Below, piece after piece: positions 36,761-46,761 of a stretch of 64,000 nucleotides of DNA (position 1 is its first letter; each line of letters starts with the position of its first letter). The notes beneath the pieces are model-generated. The model had not been told where the DNA came from, did not search any database, and saw only the letters and a program-made list of their open reading frames with translations. Position numbers and translations under genes: made by a program. The stretch is from positions 55,459-119,458 of the forward strand of contig CAZGTD010000002.1 in NCBI GenBank assembly GCA_964528425.1, read 5' to 3'. Source of the DNA: UBA3263 sp964528425. GTDB taxonomy: Bacteria > Bacteroidota > Bacteroidia > Bacteroidales > Muribaculaceae.

Positions 36761-38764
36761 ATGGCTGACATTAAGAAACCTAACATGCCCAAGATGCCCA
36801 AATTCAGCATCTGGTGGATGTATCTGATAATTACGGCGCTGCTGTTCGGTATTTTCTATTACGACAGGCGTGGGCTGGAAAAACCGATTGATTCAATCGA
36901 CGAATTTGCAAAAATTGTTGAAAGCGGCGGCGTTGAGCGTATCGTGATTTTCCGCAACAGTAAAGAGGCCGAGGCTCTGCTTTCAACGTCGGCTACTGAA
37001 GCGGCTTTTTCCGGCGCAGAGCGTGCGCAGGCTCCCGATGCCCAAGGTAAAGTCATCGTTAAGTTCGGCGATACGCAGTCGTTTGAAAAGAAAATTGAAA
37101 AATGGCGTCAGGAAGGCGTTTTTCAAGGCTCGGTGAGCTATGAGGATGCCTCAGACTATTCTCATATTCTCTGGACTTTCGGGCCGATGCTGCTGCTGGT
37201 TGGAGTCTGGATTTACTTTATGCGGCGCATGGGTCGCGGCGGCGACAGCGGCGGCATATTCTCCGTTGGCAAGAGCAAAGCCCGCGTTTTCGACAAGAAT
37301 AACGACCAGCGGGTAACGTTTAAGGATGTTGCCGGTCTCAACGAAGCCAAAACCGAAATCGAAGAGATTGTTGAATTCCTGAAAAATCCGCAGCGCTATA
37401 CCGAACTGGGTGGCAAAATACCCAAAGGTGCCCTTCTTGTCGGCCCTCCCGGAACTGGCAAAACTATGCTGGCAAAGGCAGTTGCCGGCGAGGCTAACGT
37501 TCCGTTCTTTTCAATGAGCGGCTCCGACTTCGTGGAAATGTTTGTTGGCGTAGGTGCCAGTCGCGTGCGCGACCTCTTCCGTCAGGCAAAGGAAAAAAGC
37601 CCCTGCATAATCTTTATCGACGAAATCGATGCCGTTGGCCGCGCTCGTGGTCGCAACGCTAATATGGGTTCTAACGACGAGCGCGAAAATACTCTCAATC
37701 AGCTGCTTACCGAAATGGATGGTTTCGGCTCGAATAGCGGTGTAATCATCCTTGCCGCCACAAACCGTGCCGATATTCTCGACAAGGCCCTTTTGCGTGC
37801 CGGCCGCTTTGACCGTCAGATTTATGTTGATCTGCCTGATCTCAATGACCGAGTTGCGATTTTCAATGTTCATCTGCGCAACAAAAAGGTGGAGCCCGGC
37901 CTCGATGTTGATCTTCTTGCCCGGCAGACTCCGGGTTTTTCGGGCGCTGATATTGCCAATGTTTGCAACGAAGCCGCTCTGATTGCTGCCCGCCGCAACA
38001 AAAAAGTCATTGAGCGCCAGGATTTCATTGATGCTGTTGACCGCATTATCGGCGGACTTGAAAAACGCTCGAAAATCCTGACCGATGAAGAAAAGAGGGC
38101 CATTGCCATTCACGAAGCCGGCCATGCTACCGTTTCGTGGCATCTTGAATATGCCAATCCGCTGATTAAGGTAACAATTGTGCCGCGCGGTAAGGCACTT
38201 GGTGCCGCCTGGTATCTTCCGGAAGAGCGCCAGATTGTTCCTCAGCAGGCATTGCTTGATGAAATTTGTGCAACCTTGGGCGGCAGAGCTGCCGAAGAGC
38301 TTTTCCTCGGCCACATCTCAACCGGTGCGGCCAACGACTTGGAACGCGTTACCAAGCAGGCCTATGCTATGGTGGTTTACTATGGTATGAGCGACAAACT
38401 TCCCAACGTTTCATACTATGACTCCACCGGTCAGCAATATGGCTTTACCAAACCTTATTCCGAAGACCGCGCCGAAGAAATTGACCGCGAAGTGAGCCGC
38501 ATAATTGCCGAGCAATATGAGCGGGCGAAGGAGCTGCTACGGAAGCGCTCGGCCGGTCATGGCGAACTTGCCGACATTCTTGTGTCGCGCGAGGTAATAT
38601 TTACTGAGGATGTGGAAAAAATATTCGGCAAACGCCAGTGGGCGTCGCGAACCGAAGAAATCCTTTCCGCAGCCGAAAATGCAACCCCTCCTCCTTTTAA
38701 GGAAATCAAAGAAACAGAGCAGAACGGTGAGGCCGACAATGCGCCCGCCGAAGAAAACGCATAA
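36761..38764 (+). CDS. ftsH: ATP-dependent zinc metalloprotease FtsH
   Basis: 667 residues. Two membrane segments flank a periplasmic domain (about residues 15-35 and 130-150: WWMYLIITALLFGIFYY and FGPMLLLVGVWIYF). The AAA ATPase follows with Walker A GPPGTGKT, pore motif FVEMFVGVGASRVRDLF, Walker B IIFIDEIDAVG and the second region of homology TNRADILDKALLRAGRFDRQ. The M41 protease domain has the zinc site HEAGH (near residue 451). It degrades misfolded and regulatory membrane proteins at the inner membrane. The C-terminus is acidic and disordered. It lies between rsfS (no gap) and an M16 protease gene (18 bases to its ATG). Confidence 0.98.
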   Translation: MADIKKPNMPKMPKFSIWWMYLIITALLFGIFYYDRRGLEKPIDSIDEFAKIVESGGVERIVIFRNSKEAEALLSTSATEAAFSGAERAQAPDAQGKVIVKFGDTQSFEKKIEKWRQEGVFQGSVSYEDASDYSHILWTFGPMLLLVGVWIYFMRRMGRGGDSGGIFSVGKSKARVFDKNNDQRVTFKDVAGLNEAKTEIEEIVEFLKNPQRYTELGGKIPKGALLVGPPGTGKTMLAKAVAGEANVPFFSMSGSDFVEMFVGVGASRVRDLFRQAKEKSPCIIFIDEIDAVGRARGRNANMGSNDERENTLNQLLTEMDGFGSNSGVIILAATNRADILDKALLRAGRFDRQIYVDLPDLNDRVAIFNVHLRNKKVEPGLDVDLLARQTPGFSGADIANVCNEAALIAARRNKKVIERQDFIDAVDRIIGGLEKRSKILTDEEKRAIAIHEAGHATVSWHLEYANPLIKVTIVPRGKALGAAWYLPEERQIVPQQALLDEICATLGGRAAEELFLGHISTGAANDLERVTKQAYAMVVYYGMSDKLPNVSYYDSTGQQYGFTKPYSEDRAEEIDREVSRIIAEQYERAKELLRKRSAGHGELADILVSREVIFTEDVEKIFGKRQWASRTEEILSAAENATPPPFKEIKETEQNGEADNAPAEENA

Positions 38765-38782
38765 CCAATCAAACACTTGAAT

Positions 38783-41596
38783 ATGAAAAAAATTATTTGC
38801 GGCGCCTTTGCACTCCTTTCGGCGCTGACTTTTACATCAAAGGCTCAGGAATTGCCCCAGTTGCCGGTAGACACTGCGGTTGTTAGCGGCGTATTGCCCA
38901 ATGGCCTGACTTATTATATCCGTCATAATGAATATCCCAAAGGTCAGGCCGATTTCCATATTGCGCAGAAGGTCGGTTCGATTCTTGAAGAAGATAACCA
39001 GCGCGGCCTCGCACACTTTCTTGAACACATGTGTTTCAACGGGACCAAAAACTTTCCCGGTAATTCATTGATCAGCTATCTGGAGAGCATTGGCGTTAAA
39101 TTCGGCTCGCATCTCAATGCCTACACCGGCACTGACGAAACCGTTTATAAGATTACCAACGTACCTACTGCCCGCCCGGAGGTTACCGACTCGGTGCTTC
39201 TGATTCTTCACGACTGGGCAAACGAACTGCTGCTCGACCCCACAGAAATCGACAAAGAGCGCGGTGTTATCCACGAAGAATGGCGCACAGGCCAGGGTGG
39301 AGCTATGAGAATACTTGAAAGCCTGATGCCTACTATTTATCCGGGCTCTAAATATGCTTACCGTCTGCCGATAGGAACTATGGAAGTTGTTGATAATTTC
39401 CCCCATCAGGCATTGCGCGACTATTATGAATCATGGTATCGTCCGGATTTGCAAGGAATCGTAGTTGTTGGCGATATTGATGTCAACCGCACCGAAGGTG
39501 TTATCAAATCGATGTTTGGCGACATTGAAATGCCCGCTAATGCACCGTTGCGCCTGAATTTCGACGTGCCCGATACCCCCGGTACCATCTACGCCGTCGG
39601 TGCCGACAAGGAGCAGACAACATCGATAGTCTACCTGATGTTTAAGCACGACGTGCTTCCGAGCGTTATGCGCAACACTCAGGGTCAGCTCGTTTTTGAT
39701 TATGTTAAAACCATGATTCAATCGATGCTTAACGCCCGCTTTCAGGAAATGATGTCTGATCCGTCAACACCCTTCGGTTTCGCCCAGGCTGATATCGACA
39801 GCTATATGATGAGCAAAACCAAAGACATGTTTGCGGTGATTGGCGCTGCCAAGGATGGCAATATCGTAAACACCCTTGCATCGATTTACCGCGAGGTGCT
39901 CCGTGCAAAGCGCGGCGGCTTCACTCAAACGGAATATGATCGTGCAAAGGCCGAATATCTCGCTTCGCTCGACAAAATCTATAACAACCGCGAGAGTGTT
40001 GAAAACAGTGTCTACACCCAGGAGATTATCCGCCATTTCATCGACGGCGACCCGATGCTGGGTATTGAGCTGGAGCACGAAGTGATGACGCAGATAGCGT
40101 CGATGCTTCCCCTTGAGGTTATCAATCAGTCGTTTGACCAGATGGTGAGCGACGATAACCGCGTAGTGCTCTGTATGCTCCCCGAAAATGCACCTCTGCC
40201 CTCGGAAACTCAGCTTGATGAAATGATGAAGATGGTCGATGGCGAGGAAATCGCAGTTTTCACTGATAATGTGCGTACCGATCCGCTCATCCCCAATGAA
40301 CCCACTCCCGGCAAAATTATAGATGCCATGCCCGAATCGACCTGGGCCGATACTCAGGTGTGGACTCTCAGCAACGGTGCCAAGGTCTATGTTAAGAAAA
40401 CCAATTTCAAGGCTGATGAAATAATTTTCAACGCCGCAGCTCCTGGCGGTCTCAGCGAAATATTCCACTCTTCGACTCCCGCCGATATTATCTGTCTCGA
40501 AGAAATCTGGGGCAACCTCTTTGGCATCGGGGAATATTCCAACTCCGACCTGCAGAAATATACCGCCGGCAAAAAGGTTGGTTTTGAACCCTCTTTCAGC
40601 CTCTACGAAACAACCTTAACCGGCTCCAGCACTCCCAAGGATTTGCCCACCCTTATGGAGCTCCTTTACGGCTACTTTACCTCCGCCACATATCAGCCCG
40701 CTGAATTCGAAGCATCGCGTCAGCTCTATGCCGGCCTGCTGGAAAATCAGGAAAAGAGCCCGCAATCGGTGTTCAGCAAAGTGCTTCGCCAGGGAATGTA
40801 TACTTCGCCCTATCAGCAGTATATTACAGCAGCCGACGTTAAGGCAACCACCTCCGAAGGTATTCAATCAATAGTTCGCTCGCGCCTTAACGACGCTTCG
40901 CAATGGAATTTTACCTTTGTCGGTAATTTCGACGAAGATCAGCTGCGCGAGCTGTGTGAGAAATATCTGGCGTCGCTTCCTTCGTCGGCAATGCCCCGCA
41001 AACTCGTTCTGACGGCCGATCCGCTGTATACCATTAAGGATGGTCAGGCAAGCGAGGTGTTCTACACTCCCATGGAAACTCCCCAGACCTATTGCGCCAT
41101 TATTGAAAGCGCTACCATTCCCTACAGCTCGCTCAGCGCCAAGCTAACATCAGTTGCCGGACAGATTCTGTCGGCCCGTCTGCTCAAGAATATACGCGAG
41201 GAAATGCAGGCTGTTTACTCCATCGGCGCTTATGGCGATATTGATGCTCAAGTAGGCCGCAATGCCTGCCTGATGACTTCTTTCCCCATGAACCCCGAAA
41301 AGAAAGACGAAGTACTCGCTGCCATTCGTGCCGAGTTTGAGGCTATGGGTAATGAAATCACTGCCGAAGAACTCAATAAGGTGAAGGAATTCCTGGTTAA
41401 GTCCTATACCGAACGTGCCGAACAAAACTCCGCTTGGGCCTCTTATATCAATAACTGGACCTTGACCGGCTCCGATAATTTCTCCAACGCTATCGATGAA
41501 GTAAACTCCATAACTCCCGAAATGGTGAAAAACTTTGTTAAGGGAATGAACGCTCAGGATAACTTCCGTGTTGTTCTCTTAGAACCTCAACCCTAA
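38783..41596 (+). CDS. Exported M16 family zinc peptidase (pitrilysin-like)
   Basis: 937 residues from the ATG at 38783; an in-frame TTG six bases earlier is less likely. A signal peptide (MKKIICGAFALLSALTFTSKAQ) sends it to the periplasm. The inverted zinc motif HFLEH is at residues 78-82, with a downstream Glu supplied by the DKERGVIHEEW block. The two-halved M16 structure is visible: the second half carries R-Y type substrate-handling segments (LLKNIREEMQAVYSIGAYG) but no second zinc motif, as in single-chain M16 peptidases. It is the third gene of a tight run after ftsH, and a META-domain lipoprotein gene follows after 10 bases. The substrate is unknown. Confidence 0.92.
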   Translation: MKKIICGAFALLSALTFTSKAQELPQLPVDTAVVSGVLPNGLTYYIRHNEYPKGQADFHIAQKVGSILEEDNQRGLAHFLEHMCFNGTKNFPGNSLISYLESIGVKFGSHLNAYTGTDETVYKITNVPTARPEVTDSVLLILHDWANELLLDPTEIDKERGVIHEEWRTGQGGAMRILESLMPTIYPGSKYAYRLPIGTMEVVDNFPHQALRDYYESWYRPDLQGIVVVGDIDVNRTEGVIKSMFGDIEMPANAPLRLNFDVPDTPGTIYAVGADKEQTTSIVYLMFKHDVLPSVMRNTQGQLVFDYVKTMIQSMLNARFQEMMSDPSTPFGFAQADIDSYMMSKTKDMFAVIGAAKDGNIVNTLASIYREVLRAKRGGFTQTEYDRAKAEYLASLDKIYNNRESVENSVYTQEIIRHFIDGDPMLGIELEHEVMTQIASMLPLEVINQSFDQMVSDDNRVVLCMLPENAPLPSETQLDEMMKMVDGEEIAVFTDNVRTDPLIPNEPTPGKIIDAMPESTWADTQVWTLSNGAKVYVKKTNFKADEIIFNAAAPGGLSEIFHSSTPADIICLEEIWGNLFGIGEYSNSDLQKYTAGKKVGFEPSFSLYETTLTGSSTPKDLPTLMELLYGYFTSATYQPAEFEASRQLYAGLLENQEKSPQSVFSKVLRQGMYTSPYQQYITAADVKATTSEGIQSIVRSRLNDASQWNFTFVGNFDEDQLRELCEKYLASLPSSAMPRKLVLTADPLYTIKDGQASEVFYTPMETPQTYCAIIESATIPYSSLSAKLTSVAGQILSARLLKNIREEMQAVYSIGAYGDIDAQVGRNACLMTSFPMNPEKKDEVLAAIRAEFEAMGNEITAEELNKVKEFLVKSYTERAEQNSAWASYINNWTLTGSDNFSNAIDEVNSITPEMVKNFVKGMNAQDNFRVVLLEPQP

Positions 41597-41606
41597 CAAA
41601 GAACTG

Positions 41607-42461
41607 ATGAAAAAAATTATTTTAATCTCTGCCGTTGCTCTGTTGGCGTCTTCCTGCTCGCTCTTGAAAAAGAACCGGGCGGAAACGTTCAACACCGGCG
41701 ACGCAATTCCTCTCTATCCCGTAGCAACAATGAATAGTGCCGACCGCTCGCTGGCAGGCCACTGGTATATCAAGACTGTGGGCTCAATAACCCTTCAGGG
41801 TATCGACGACGAAGAATGGCCTTTCATAGAATTCGTGCCCTCCGAAGCCCGCTTCTATGGCCAGGATGGCTGCAATGTTATCAACGGGTCTTATCGCGTT
41901 GAAGGAACTCACGGGCTCGAACTCAGCAGTGTTGCCGCATCGATGCGCTTGTGTCCCGACGATTCGCTCGCCTATCCCATATCTTCGGCCTTGAACGCAA
42001 CGCGTGCTTTCGCTCTCAGCAACGGGTCTGACGGCACTTCAGTGCTTACCTTTACCGACAGCTCGGAAAAACCGGTAATGACTCTTCGCAAAAGCGATAT
42101 TGATTTTCTCAACGGTGCCTGGCAGGTAACCGCAGTTAACGGCAAGGAAATCAACGTGGAGGCTGCCCGGCTGGTGTTTGATGTCGATGCCAATACCGTC
42201 AGCGGCAATGCCGGCTGTAACCGTCTGCGCGGCGACATTACCCGCAACCCGCAGGTCTCGGCGGCCCTGCAGCTGACTAATCTTGCAACGACCCGTATGA
42301 CCTGCCCCGACATTCAGACCGAATCGTCGCTGCTCATCGCTCTTGAGGAAGTCACCACAGCCCGCAAAAAAGACTCGAAGATTGTTGAACTCCTCGATGC
42401 CGCCGGACATCCGGTTGTGACCCTCCGGCGCCTTACCAAGGCTGAATTGCAGAATGAGTGA
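41607..42461 (+). CDS. META/HslJ-domain lipoprotein (two copies)
   Basis: 284 residues. The lipobox is LLASSCS (Cys at about residue 17). Two META (DUF306) domains can be seen. The first has LAGHWYIKTVGSITLQG and FYGQDGCNVINGSYRVEG. The second has LNGAWQVTAVNGKEIN and VSGNAGCNRLRGDI, then LATTRMTCPD, close to the HslJ consensus. Such domains occur in envelope lipoproteins linked to heat or antibiotic stress; the activity is unknown. The stop overlaps the start of uvrA by 8 bases, so the lipoprotein and the repair gene are translated from one message. Confidence 0.85.
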   Translation: MKKIILISAVALLASSCSLLKKNRAETFNTGDAIPLYPVATMNSADRSLAGHWYIKTVGSITLQGIDDEEWPFIEFVPSEARFYGQDGCNVINGSYRVEGTHGLELSSVAASMRLCPDDSLAYPISSALNATRAFALSNGSDGTSVLTFTDSSEKPVMTLRKSDIDFLNGAWQVTAVNGKEINVEAARLVFDVDANTVSGNAGCNRLRGDITRNPQVSAALQLTNLATTRMTCPDIQTESSLLIALEEVTTARKKDSKIVELLDAAGHPVVTLRRLTKAELQNE

Positions 42462-45258
42462 TATTCAGGCGCGGGGCGTACGCGTCAATAACCTCAAAAA
42501 TGTTGACGTTACCATTCCCCGCAACAAACTTGTGGTAATTACCGGCCTGAGCGGCTCCGGTAAATCCTCGCTGGCCTTCGACACTTTATATGCCGAAGGC
42601 CGACGCCGTTATGTTGAGAGCCTTTCGGCCTATGCCCGCCAGTTTATGGGCAAGCTTCAGAAGCCGGAGGCCGACAAGATAACCGGCCTTCCGCCGGCAA
42701 TTGCCATTGAACAGAAGGTTAATACCCGCAACCCGCGCTCAACCGTCGGTACTTCGACCGAAATCTACGACTATATGCGCCTGCTCTTCGGTAGGGTGGG
42801 GCACACTTTCTCGCCGGTTTCAGGCCAAGAGGTGAAGAAGCACACTGTCAACGACATACTGGCAGCAGTTGCGGAAATCCCCGAGGGTACCCGCATTGCA
42901 GTTGTCGCCCCTCTGATTATTCCCGATGGGCGCGACCCGCGCAAACACCTTGAAGTCCTGCTGAAGGGTGGCTATACACGACTTATGCGTGGCGGGGAAT
43001 TTCTCGACATTGAACTGTTGCTCACCGACCCCAGCGAGCCTGACCTCGATGGGGTTGATCTGCTGATTGACCGCACTACCGCCTCATCGGCTCCCGACGA
43101 GGTTTCACGTCTGGCCGAGAGCGCTGAAGCTGCCCTTTTTGAAGGCCATGAGGCTATGGCGCTCGTTGTTTTCGACGGACCCGAGCCTCGCCGCCTTGAG
43201 TTTTCAATGCGCTTCGAGGCTGACGGCATTACGTTTATGGAACCGTCGGAAATGATGTTCAACTTCAATAACCCGGTCGGTGCCTGCCCTACATGCGAAG
43301 GGTTCGGCCAGGTTCTGGGCGTTGATCCGCAATTGGTAATTCCCGATCCGGGCCGTTCGGTCTATGATGATGCCGTAGTTTGCTGGCGAGGCGAAAAAAT
43401 GAGCGAATGGAAGCGCTATTTCATACGCCAGAATCCCGGGTTCCCGATTCATACCCCATATGCCGAGCTGACCGACGAACAGAAACGCATTCTTTGGGAG
43501 GGTAGCAATCCCCCCGGCTGGCGCAAACGCGACATTGCTTCGATCAATAATTTCTTTAAGATGCTCGACGAGAGCCTCCATAAGATTCAGTATCGCGTTA
43601 TGCGTGCCCGCTATCGCGGAAAAACCGTGTGCCCCGACTGTCACGGCTCACGCTTGCGTCCCGAGGCCCTTTATATAAAGGTTGGCGGTAAAACCATTGC
43701 CGAGCTCGTTAAGATGCCTGTTAAGGAACTGCTCGACTGGTTCGTTGACCTCAAACTTAGCCCTGAAGACGAGCGAATAGCGTCGAGAATACTTCTGGAA
43801 ATCCGTAACCGCTTGACATTCCTTAAAGAGGTGGGACTGGGTTATCTGACCCTCGACCGTCTTTCAAACTCCCTTTCCGGTGGCGAGAGTCAGCGTATAA
43901 ATCTTGCAACTTCGCTCGGTTCGAGCCTTGTTGGTTCGCTCTATATTCTCGATGAGCCGAGTATCGGTCTTCATTCGCGCGACACCCGGCAGCTTATCGG
44001 AGTGTTGAAAAAACTCCGTGCGCTTGGCAATACGGTAGTTGTTGTTGAGCACGACGAAGAAATAATGGAGGCCGCCGACTATATAATCGACGTTGGCCCT
44101 AAGGCCGGAAGCCTTGGCGGAACTATAGTATATCAGGGCCCGGCGTCGGAAATCGGCGCAGCCAAGGGGAGCTACACGGCCGACTATCTTACCGGGCGCC
44201 GCGAAATTCCGGTTCCGCAATCGCGTCGCGCCCCCTCGGGTTTTATTGAAGTCAAAGGCGCGCGGCATCATAATCTGAAAAACATCGACGTTAAGTTCCC
44301 CCTGGGCGTAATGACCGTGGTTACCGGAGTCAGCGGTTCCGGCAAGTCAACTTTGGTGCGCGATATTCTTTATCGCGCCATGGTGCGCTCGCTCGGCGAC
44401 CAGGCCGATGCGCCAGGCGCCTTTGCCGGGCTTGGAGGCGATTTAAAGCGCATTGAAGCCGTTGACTTTATCGACCAGAACCCCATTGGACGTTCAACGC
44501 GTTCAAATGCCGCAACATATCTGAAGGCCTACGATGAAATCCGTGCGCTATATGCCTCCAAGCCGGCTGCCCAGATGTCGGGTTTCACTCCGGCATATTT
44601 CAGCTTCAATACCCCCGGCGGCCGATGCGAGGAGTGTAAGGGCGAAGGCACGATTACTATCGAAATGCAGTTTATGGCTGACATAACCATACCCTGCGAG
44701 GCATGCCACGGCATGCGCTTCCGCCCCGAGGTACTCGAAGTGCGCCATAAGGATAAAACCATCAACGACGTTCTCGACATGACGGTCGACGAAGCCATTG
44801 AATTCTTCTCAGATGGCAAAACCGCCACCGAACGCCGTATTGTTCAGCGCCTGCGTCCGCTTCAGGATGTTGGCCTCGGATATATTAAGCTCGGACAGTC
44901 GTCGTCGACCCTTTCCGGTGGTGAGAACCAGCGTGTGAAACTCGCTTACTATCTTGCACAGGAGTCGCCGCGGCCAACTCTGTTTATTTTCGATGAGCCT
45001 ACCACCGGACTTCATTTCCACGATATTTCTACCCTGATGCATGCATTTGACCGACTCATCGAGGCCGGTCATACGGTAGTTATTATCGAACATAATCTCG
45101 ACGTTATAAAGTGTGCCGACCATGTTATCGACATCGGCCCCGAGGGAGGAGATGCCGGCGGCTCCGTAGTGGCTGTTGGCACCCCCGAAGAAATAGTCGC
45201 TGCCGGTGGCCACACCGCTGATGCCCTCCGCTCCAAGCTCCTTCCTAAAAAATCATAG
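42454..45258 (+). CDS. uvrA: UvrABC system protein A
   Basis: 934 residues, normal for the family. It is the damage-recognition ATPase of nucleotide excision repair. Two ABC units are visible: Walker A GLSGSGKSSLAFDTL (near residue 31) and GVSGSGKSTLVRDIL (near 630), with signatures LSGGESQRINLA and LSGGENQRVKLAYY. Zinc modules: ACPTCEGFG with VCPDCHGSR, and CEECKGEG with PCEACHGMR. The start ATG lies inside the end of the META lipoprotein gene. Bacteroidetes often carry more than one uvrA, and only this copy is in the window. Confidence 0.97.
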   Translation: MSDIQARGVRVNNLKNVDVTIPRNKLVVITGLSGSGKSSLAFDTLYAEGRRRYVESLSAYARQFMGKLQKPEADKITGLPPAIAIEQKVNTRNPRSTVGTSTEIYDYMRLLFGRVGHTFSPVSGQEVKKHTVNDILAAVAEIPEGTRIAVVAPLIIPDGRDPRKHLEVLLKGGYTRLMRGGEFLDIELLLTDPSEPDLDGVDLLIDRTTASSAPDEVSRLAESAEAALFEGHEAMALVVFDGPEPRRLEFSMRFEADGITFMEPSEMMFNFNNPVGACPTCEGFGQVLGVDPQLVIPDPGRSVYDDAVVCWRGEKMSEWKRYFIRQNPGFPIHTPYAELTDEQKRILWEGSNPPGWRKRDIASINNFFKMLDESLHKIQYRVMRARYRGKTVCPDCHGSRLRPEALYIKVGGKTIAELVKMPVKELLDWFVDLKLSPEDERIASRILLEIRNRLTFLKEVGLGYLTLDRLSNSLSGGESQRINLATSLGSSLVGSLYILDEPSIGLHSRDTRQLIGVLKKLRALGNTVVVVEHDEEIMEAADYIIDVGPKAGSLGGTIVYQGPASEIGAAKGSYTADYLTGRREIPVPQSRRAPSGFIEVKGARHHNLKNIDVKFPLGVMTVVTGVSGSGKSTLVRDILYRAMVRSLGDQADAPGAFAGLGGDLKRIEAVDFIDQNPIGRSTRSNAATYLKAYDEIRALYASKPAAQMSGFTPAYFSFNTPGGRCEECKGEGTITIEMQFMADITIPCEACHGMRFRPEVLEVRHKDKTINDVLDMTVDEAIEFFSDGKTATERRIVQRLRPLQDVGLGYIKLGQSSSTLSGGENQRVKLAYYLAQESPRPTLFIFDEPTTGLHFHDISTLMHAFDRLIEAGHTVVIIEHNLDVIKCADHVIDIGPEGGDAGGSVVAVGTPEEIVAAGGHTADALRSKLLPKKS

Positions 45259-45260
45259 TT

Positions 45261-46100
45261 ATGCTCCTGTTCCCTCATGCCAAAATCAACATAGGTCTCG
45301 ATATTATCGGTCGCCTGCCCAATGGCTACCATTTGCTCGAAACCGTTATGATTCACACCGATTGGGAAGATATGCTCGAACTAACTCCGGCCGACGGCGC
45401 GGAAACCGAGTTGACCGTTACCGGCAGGTCCGTTGACTGCCCGGCTGAAAAAAATCTGGTTATGAAAGCCTATAATGCGCTTTCGGCAACCGTTGGCGGT
45501 CTGCCCCCAACGCATATTCATCTCCATAAGATTATTCCCGACGGAGCCGGTCTTGGAGGCGGCTCGGCCGACGCCGCCTTTACCATCCGCGGCCTCAACG
45601 AACTCTATAATCTGGGCCTGCCTGATGAGATTCTTGCGGATGTAGCCGCAAAAGTCGGCGCTGATTGTCCGTTCTTTATCTTCGACCGCCCGATGCTGTG
45701 TACAGGTATCGGCACCGAAATGAGCCCGGTTGAGCTTCCCCGGGAGCTAAATGCCTTTACCCTTGCTATCGTAAAACCTCCCGTGGGGGTATCTACCGCC
45801 GAGGCTTACAGGGGCGTTACCGTAGGACGCCCCGACGTGTCGCTGGCTTCGCGGGTTAACCGCTCGGTTGAGGATTGGCAAGGCACAGTGCGCAATGCCT
45901 TTGAGGATACGGTTATTCCGCTGTGTCCTGAAATCGGGGCAATAAAGGAGCGTTTGCTTGCTATGGGAGCAATCTATGCGTCGATGTCCGGTTCCGGCTC
46001 GGCGGTATACGGCTTCTTTCCTAAGGTTAATGCCGATGTTATGACCGACCTGTTGCATCAAACTTTCCCCGATTGCGAGGTCCATGTATGCCGAAAATGA
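45261..46100 (+). CDS. ispE: 4-diphosphocytidyl-2-C-methyl-D-erythritol kinase
   Basis: 279 residues. This GHMP kinase phosphorylates CDP-methylerythritol in the MEP isoprenoid pathway. Motifs: PHAKINIGLDIIGRLPNGYH at the N-terminus (substrate-binding), the ATP loop IPDGAGLGGGSADAAFTIRGL (about residues 90-110), and the C-terminal MSGSGSAVYGFF. It starts 2 bases after the uvrA stop, in the same run of plus-strand genes. Its length and all three GHMP motifs are standard. Confidence 0.95.
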   Translation: MLLFPHAKINIGLDIIGRLPNGYHLLETVMIHTDWEDMLELTPADGAETELTVTGRSVDCPAEKNLVMKAYNALSATVGGLPPTHIHLHKIIPDGAGLGGGSADAAFTIRGLNELYNLGLPDEILADVAAKVGADCPFFIFDRPMLCTGIGTEMSPVELPRELNAFTLAIVKPPVGVSTAEAYRGVTVGRPDVSLASRVNRSVEDWQGTVRNAFEDTVIPLCPEIGAIKERLLAMGAIYASMSGSGSAVYGFFPKVNADVMTDLLHQTFPDCEVHVCRK

Positions 46101-46163
46101 ACGTTTTAGTCAAAATGAGTGTTTATAAGGTAATAATGGCACACTTTTTGATATGTCTCCTCT

Positions 46164-46757
46164 ATGAAAAATAAAAAATTTAAATACCGTTACCGCAAAA
46201 TGGAAAACGAAAATAATACACCCCGGCAGGAGCCGGTTGAACAGCCTGAAACTGTTGAAACCGCTGATGTTCAGCCTGAAGGCGCTGTTGAAGAACCCGT
46301 TTCTGAGGCTGCTGAAATTGAAAAACTCAAGGCCGAACTTGAAAAAGAGAAGAAAGAATATTTGTTTCTGATGGCGGATTTCGATAACTTCCGCAAGCGT
46401 ACCCTCAAGGAAAAAGCCGACCTCATTAAAAACGGCGCGGAAAGTGCTATGAAAGGTATATTGCCGATTGTCGACGATTTTGAACGCGGACTCCAGGCAA
46501 TTAACGATACCGAAGGCGCAGAAGCCGTTAAGGAAGGTATGGTGCTAATTTATAATAAGTTCGTTAAATATCTCGAACAAAATGGCGTGAAGGCCATGGA
46601 CTCTACCGGCGCCGACTTCGACGATCAGCTCCATGAAGCCGTTGCTCTTGTTCCCGGCCCCGAGGAACAGAAAAACAAGGTTATCGACACCCTCCAGAAG
46701 GGTTATACCCTCAATGATAAAGTAATCCGCCACGCAAAAGTGGCCGTAGGTCAGTAA
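46164..46757 (+). CDS. grpE: Nucleotide exchange factor GrpE
   Basis: 197 residues, or 185 if translation starts at the ATG at 46200, which would drop a basic KNKKFKYRYRK segment. An acidic, disordered head is followed by a long coiled coil (EIEKLKAELEKEKKEYLFLMADFDNFRKRTLKEK) and the C-terminal beta domain (KAMDSTGADFDDQLHEAVALV, GYTLNDKVIRHAKVAVG). It releases ADP from DnaK. It is separated from ispE by 63 bases and is followed by dnaJ after 4 bases. DnaK is not in the window. Confidence 0.96.
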   Translation: MKNKKFKYRYRKMENENNTPRQEPVEQPETVETADVQPEGAVEEPVSEAAEIEKLKAELEKEKKEYLFLMADFDNFRKRTLKEKADLIKNGAESAMKGILPIVDDFERGLQAINDTEGAEAVKEGMVLIYNKFVKYLEQNGVKAMDSTGADFDDQLHEAVALVPGPEEQKNKVIDTLQKGYTLNDKVIRHAKVAVGQ

Positions 46758-46761
46758 AGCT